A stretch of DNA of 12,801 nucleotides, from the NCBI GenBank assembly GCA_023255965.1, contig JAGDWE010000074.1, forward strand, positions 1 to 12,801, given 5' to 3'. Shown one piece after another: positions 11,827-12,801 of this stretch; within the stretch, counting starts at the first letter, position 1; each line of letters begins with the position of its first letter. Source of the DNA: Desulfurococcales archaeon (GTDB lineage Archaea > Thermoproteota > Thermoprotei_A > Sulfolobales > NBVN01). The position numbers and the translations under genes were made by a program. A model generated the notes under the pieces. It was not told the origin of the DNA and did no database searches. It saw only the letters and a program-made list of their open reading frames with translations.

Positions 11827-12417
11827 TCAGGTTTCATCGGGCTTGATATCGTTTGATATTAAGCCTGGCTTCATTACCCTCAGAGCCCCCTTCATCGGGC
11901 CAATATCGTTGGGCCCCGCCCGGGGCAACCAAGCCCGCAGCTCCTCCGTCGGAGCCTCAGGATCATCGCTGTGGGGAAACCCCCGCATCTTGGATCTCTT
12001 TTCCCTTCCTTCTAGGTATTTCTTCCTTATGTTTATTGTCGCTACTTTCTGCCTATCCATCTCAAGTCCGCACCTCGAGCACTTGAATACGCACCCCTCT
12101 TGGGTCTTCACAACATACCCGCATCTGGGGCAGGTACGAGAGGTATTCTTAGGATCCACAAAAGCTACTAGGGCTACCTCTGATATTCTTCTATGTATGC
12201 TCCTCTAGGGTGTTCTGGAATTTCCCTTCCTAGCCTTCTTAATCTTCTTCCTGCTAACCATATCCTCTTTATCTAGATCCTCGAAGACGTGGATAGAATT
12301 TGGAGGCAGTATTTTCAAGCCCGCTGAGAGCTTATTTATAAAATCCCTAACCCTATTCCTCTCCCTAGCCTCGTACTTCTCATATAGACTCCTTATTGTA
12401 ACTGAAAGCCTCGTCAT
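11827..12417 (-). pseudogene. tnpB: Decayed tnpB (RNA-guided nuclease/transposon protein), 5'-truncated, internal amber stop
   Basis: The C-terminal half of a TnpB protein in one continuous frame interrupted by a TAG at 12205-12207. Upstream of the stop: EARERNRVRDFINKLSAGL and HVFEDLDKEDM, the latter carrying the RuvC-II Glu. Downstream: VDPKNTSRTCPRCGYVV and FKCSRCGLEMDRQKVATINI, a CxxC-CxxC zinc ribbon followed by the RuvC-III Asp, then a tail (GFPHSDDPEAPTEELRAWLP...) ending at 11827. The missing codon sits where RTPxRS would have Trp, so TGG to TAG is a likely single mutation. The N-terminal half, with the RuvC-I Asp, is absent; a TAA lies immediately before 12417. TnpB is about 370-420 residues in this family; this remnant covers about 196 codons. 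No tnpA lies nearby. Confidence 0.88.
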
Positions 12418-12427
12418 TTATGGCGGG

Positions 12428-12801
12428 ATGGGCGTTTATGAGCTTTTCATAAATTTGTTTTCGAGGTGGTTGTATAGCGGGCTGTGAGGGAGCGCTAACC
12501 GTAACGATTGGCATGATGGTTGGCCCCGAGCCCGCCGTTCATAGTCTCCTAAAGAGATACAGAAGCGCTTTGAACTTCGGAGTGTCCCATCTGCAACTCA
12601 AAGCTTGTTGAAAACGGCTATAGAAGACTGAAGCGCCTTAGATGTGGTTTCGAAGCTGATAGGGACTTGATTGGAGCATCGAACATTAGGGGAAAGGCAA
12701 TTAAACTAATCCAGATGGGGGATCTCTGACCACCCTGACTGCCCAGCAGATGACAGATGTAGCCACGAATAGATGCTGGGAGCCTGTGAACCGCCCTAGG
12801 G
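12428..12801 (+). pseudogene. tnpB: Second decayed tnpB remnant, running off the right edge
   Basis: A plus-strand tnpB remnant of a different subgroup. The clear part is 12583-12729: CPICNSKLVENGYRRLKRLR then CGFEADRDLIGASNIRGKAI, a zinc ribbon (its second CxxC reduced to a single Cys) and the RuvC-III DRD motif. A run of five G (12717-12721) appears to have lost one base: after it the tail continues in another frame as SLTTLTAQQMTDVATNRCWE and PVNRPR, the conserved C-terminal tail. The window ends in GAACCGCCCTAGGG, which looks like the first arm of the right-end hairpin. Upstream, 12428-12487 reads GVYELFINLFSRWLYSGL then a stop, plausibly an earlier part of the same protein in a different frame, less certain. 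Several stops and frame changes show it is dead. Confidence 0.75.

Noticed and set aside
11843..12208. Plus-strand open frames opposite the minus-strand tnpB remnant
   Set aside because: They overlap the zinc ribbon and RuvC-III codons on the other strand, and their translations show no recognisable domain.
1..12801. CRISPR array or defence island
   Set aside because: There are no regularly spaced 24-37 bp repeats; the only long repeat is the 40-bp pair 3.1 kb apart. No cas or known defence gene is present.

Overview
The window looks like chromosomal DNA of a hyperthermophilic crenarchaeon, most likely a Thermoproteales relative of Caldivirga, Vulcanisaeta or Thermocladium. That placement is inference from moderate GC with AGG/ATA-rich codon use, GTG and TTG starts, TATA-like boxes about 25 bp before start codons, and a gene set typical of Crenarchaeota (TenA, DUF2070, an MfnA-type decarboxylase, a COG4880 beta-propeller protein, DUF429). 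Genes are compact and mostly divergent or convergent pairs. I saw no rRNA, tRNA or CRISPR array.

Layout. 1-62: edge of a repeat or mobile element. 84-1280 (-) amidohydrolase, divergent from 1311-1892 (+) DUF429 nuclease-like protein. 1938-4199 (-): unknown 109-aa protein, an EamA/DMT transporter broken by a 180-bp insertion, and TenA, which may form a thiamine-salvage operon. 4200-4545: non-coding, with decayed right ends of TnpB elements. 4546-7959: membrane-anchored winged-helix regulator (-) divergent from a large secreted beta-propeller protein (+), then a small FUN14-like membrane protein (+). 7960-9583: PTPS/QueD-family protein (-) divergent from an MfnA-type PLP decarboxylase (+). 9555-11264 (-): DUF2070 membrane protein, overlapping the decarboxylase tail to tail. 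11296-12801: an accessory patch with a small ORF of unclear origin and two decayed tnpB genes lying back to back.

The most informative observations concern mobile elements. The DMT transporter can be restored exactly, to 310 codons, by removing one 180-bp unit bounded by an 8-bp direct repeat. One end of that unit (40 bp) recurs identically at the left edge of the window. Several isolated hairpins resemble the right-end/omega-RNA scaffold of IS200/IS605-type TnpB elements, with no intact tnpB beside them. No intact transposase lies in the window, so any mobilisation would need one in trans. The PTPS-family protein lacks the usual catalytic Cys and His, and the secreted beta-propeller protein has a membrane-bound regulator and a perfect palindrome in its divergent promoter. 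No clearly new multi-gene defence or metabolic system is evident.
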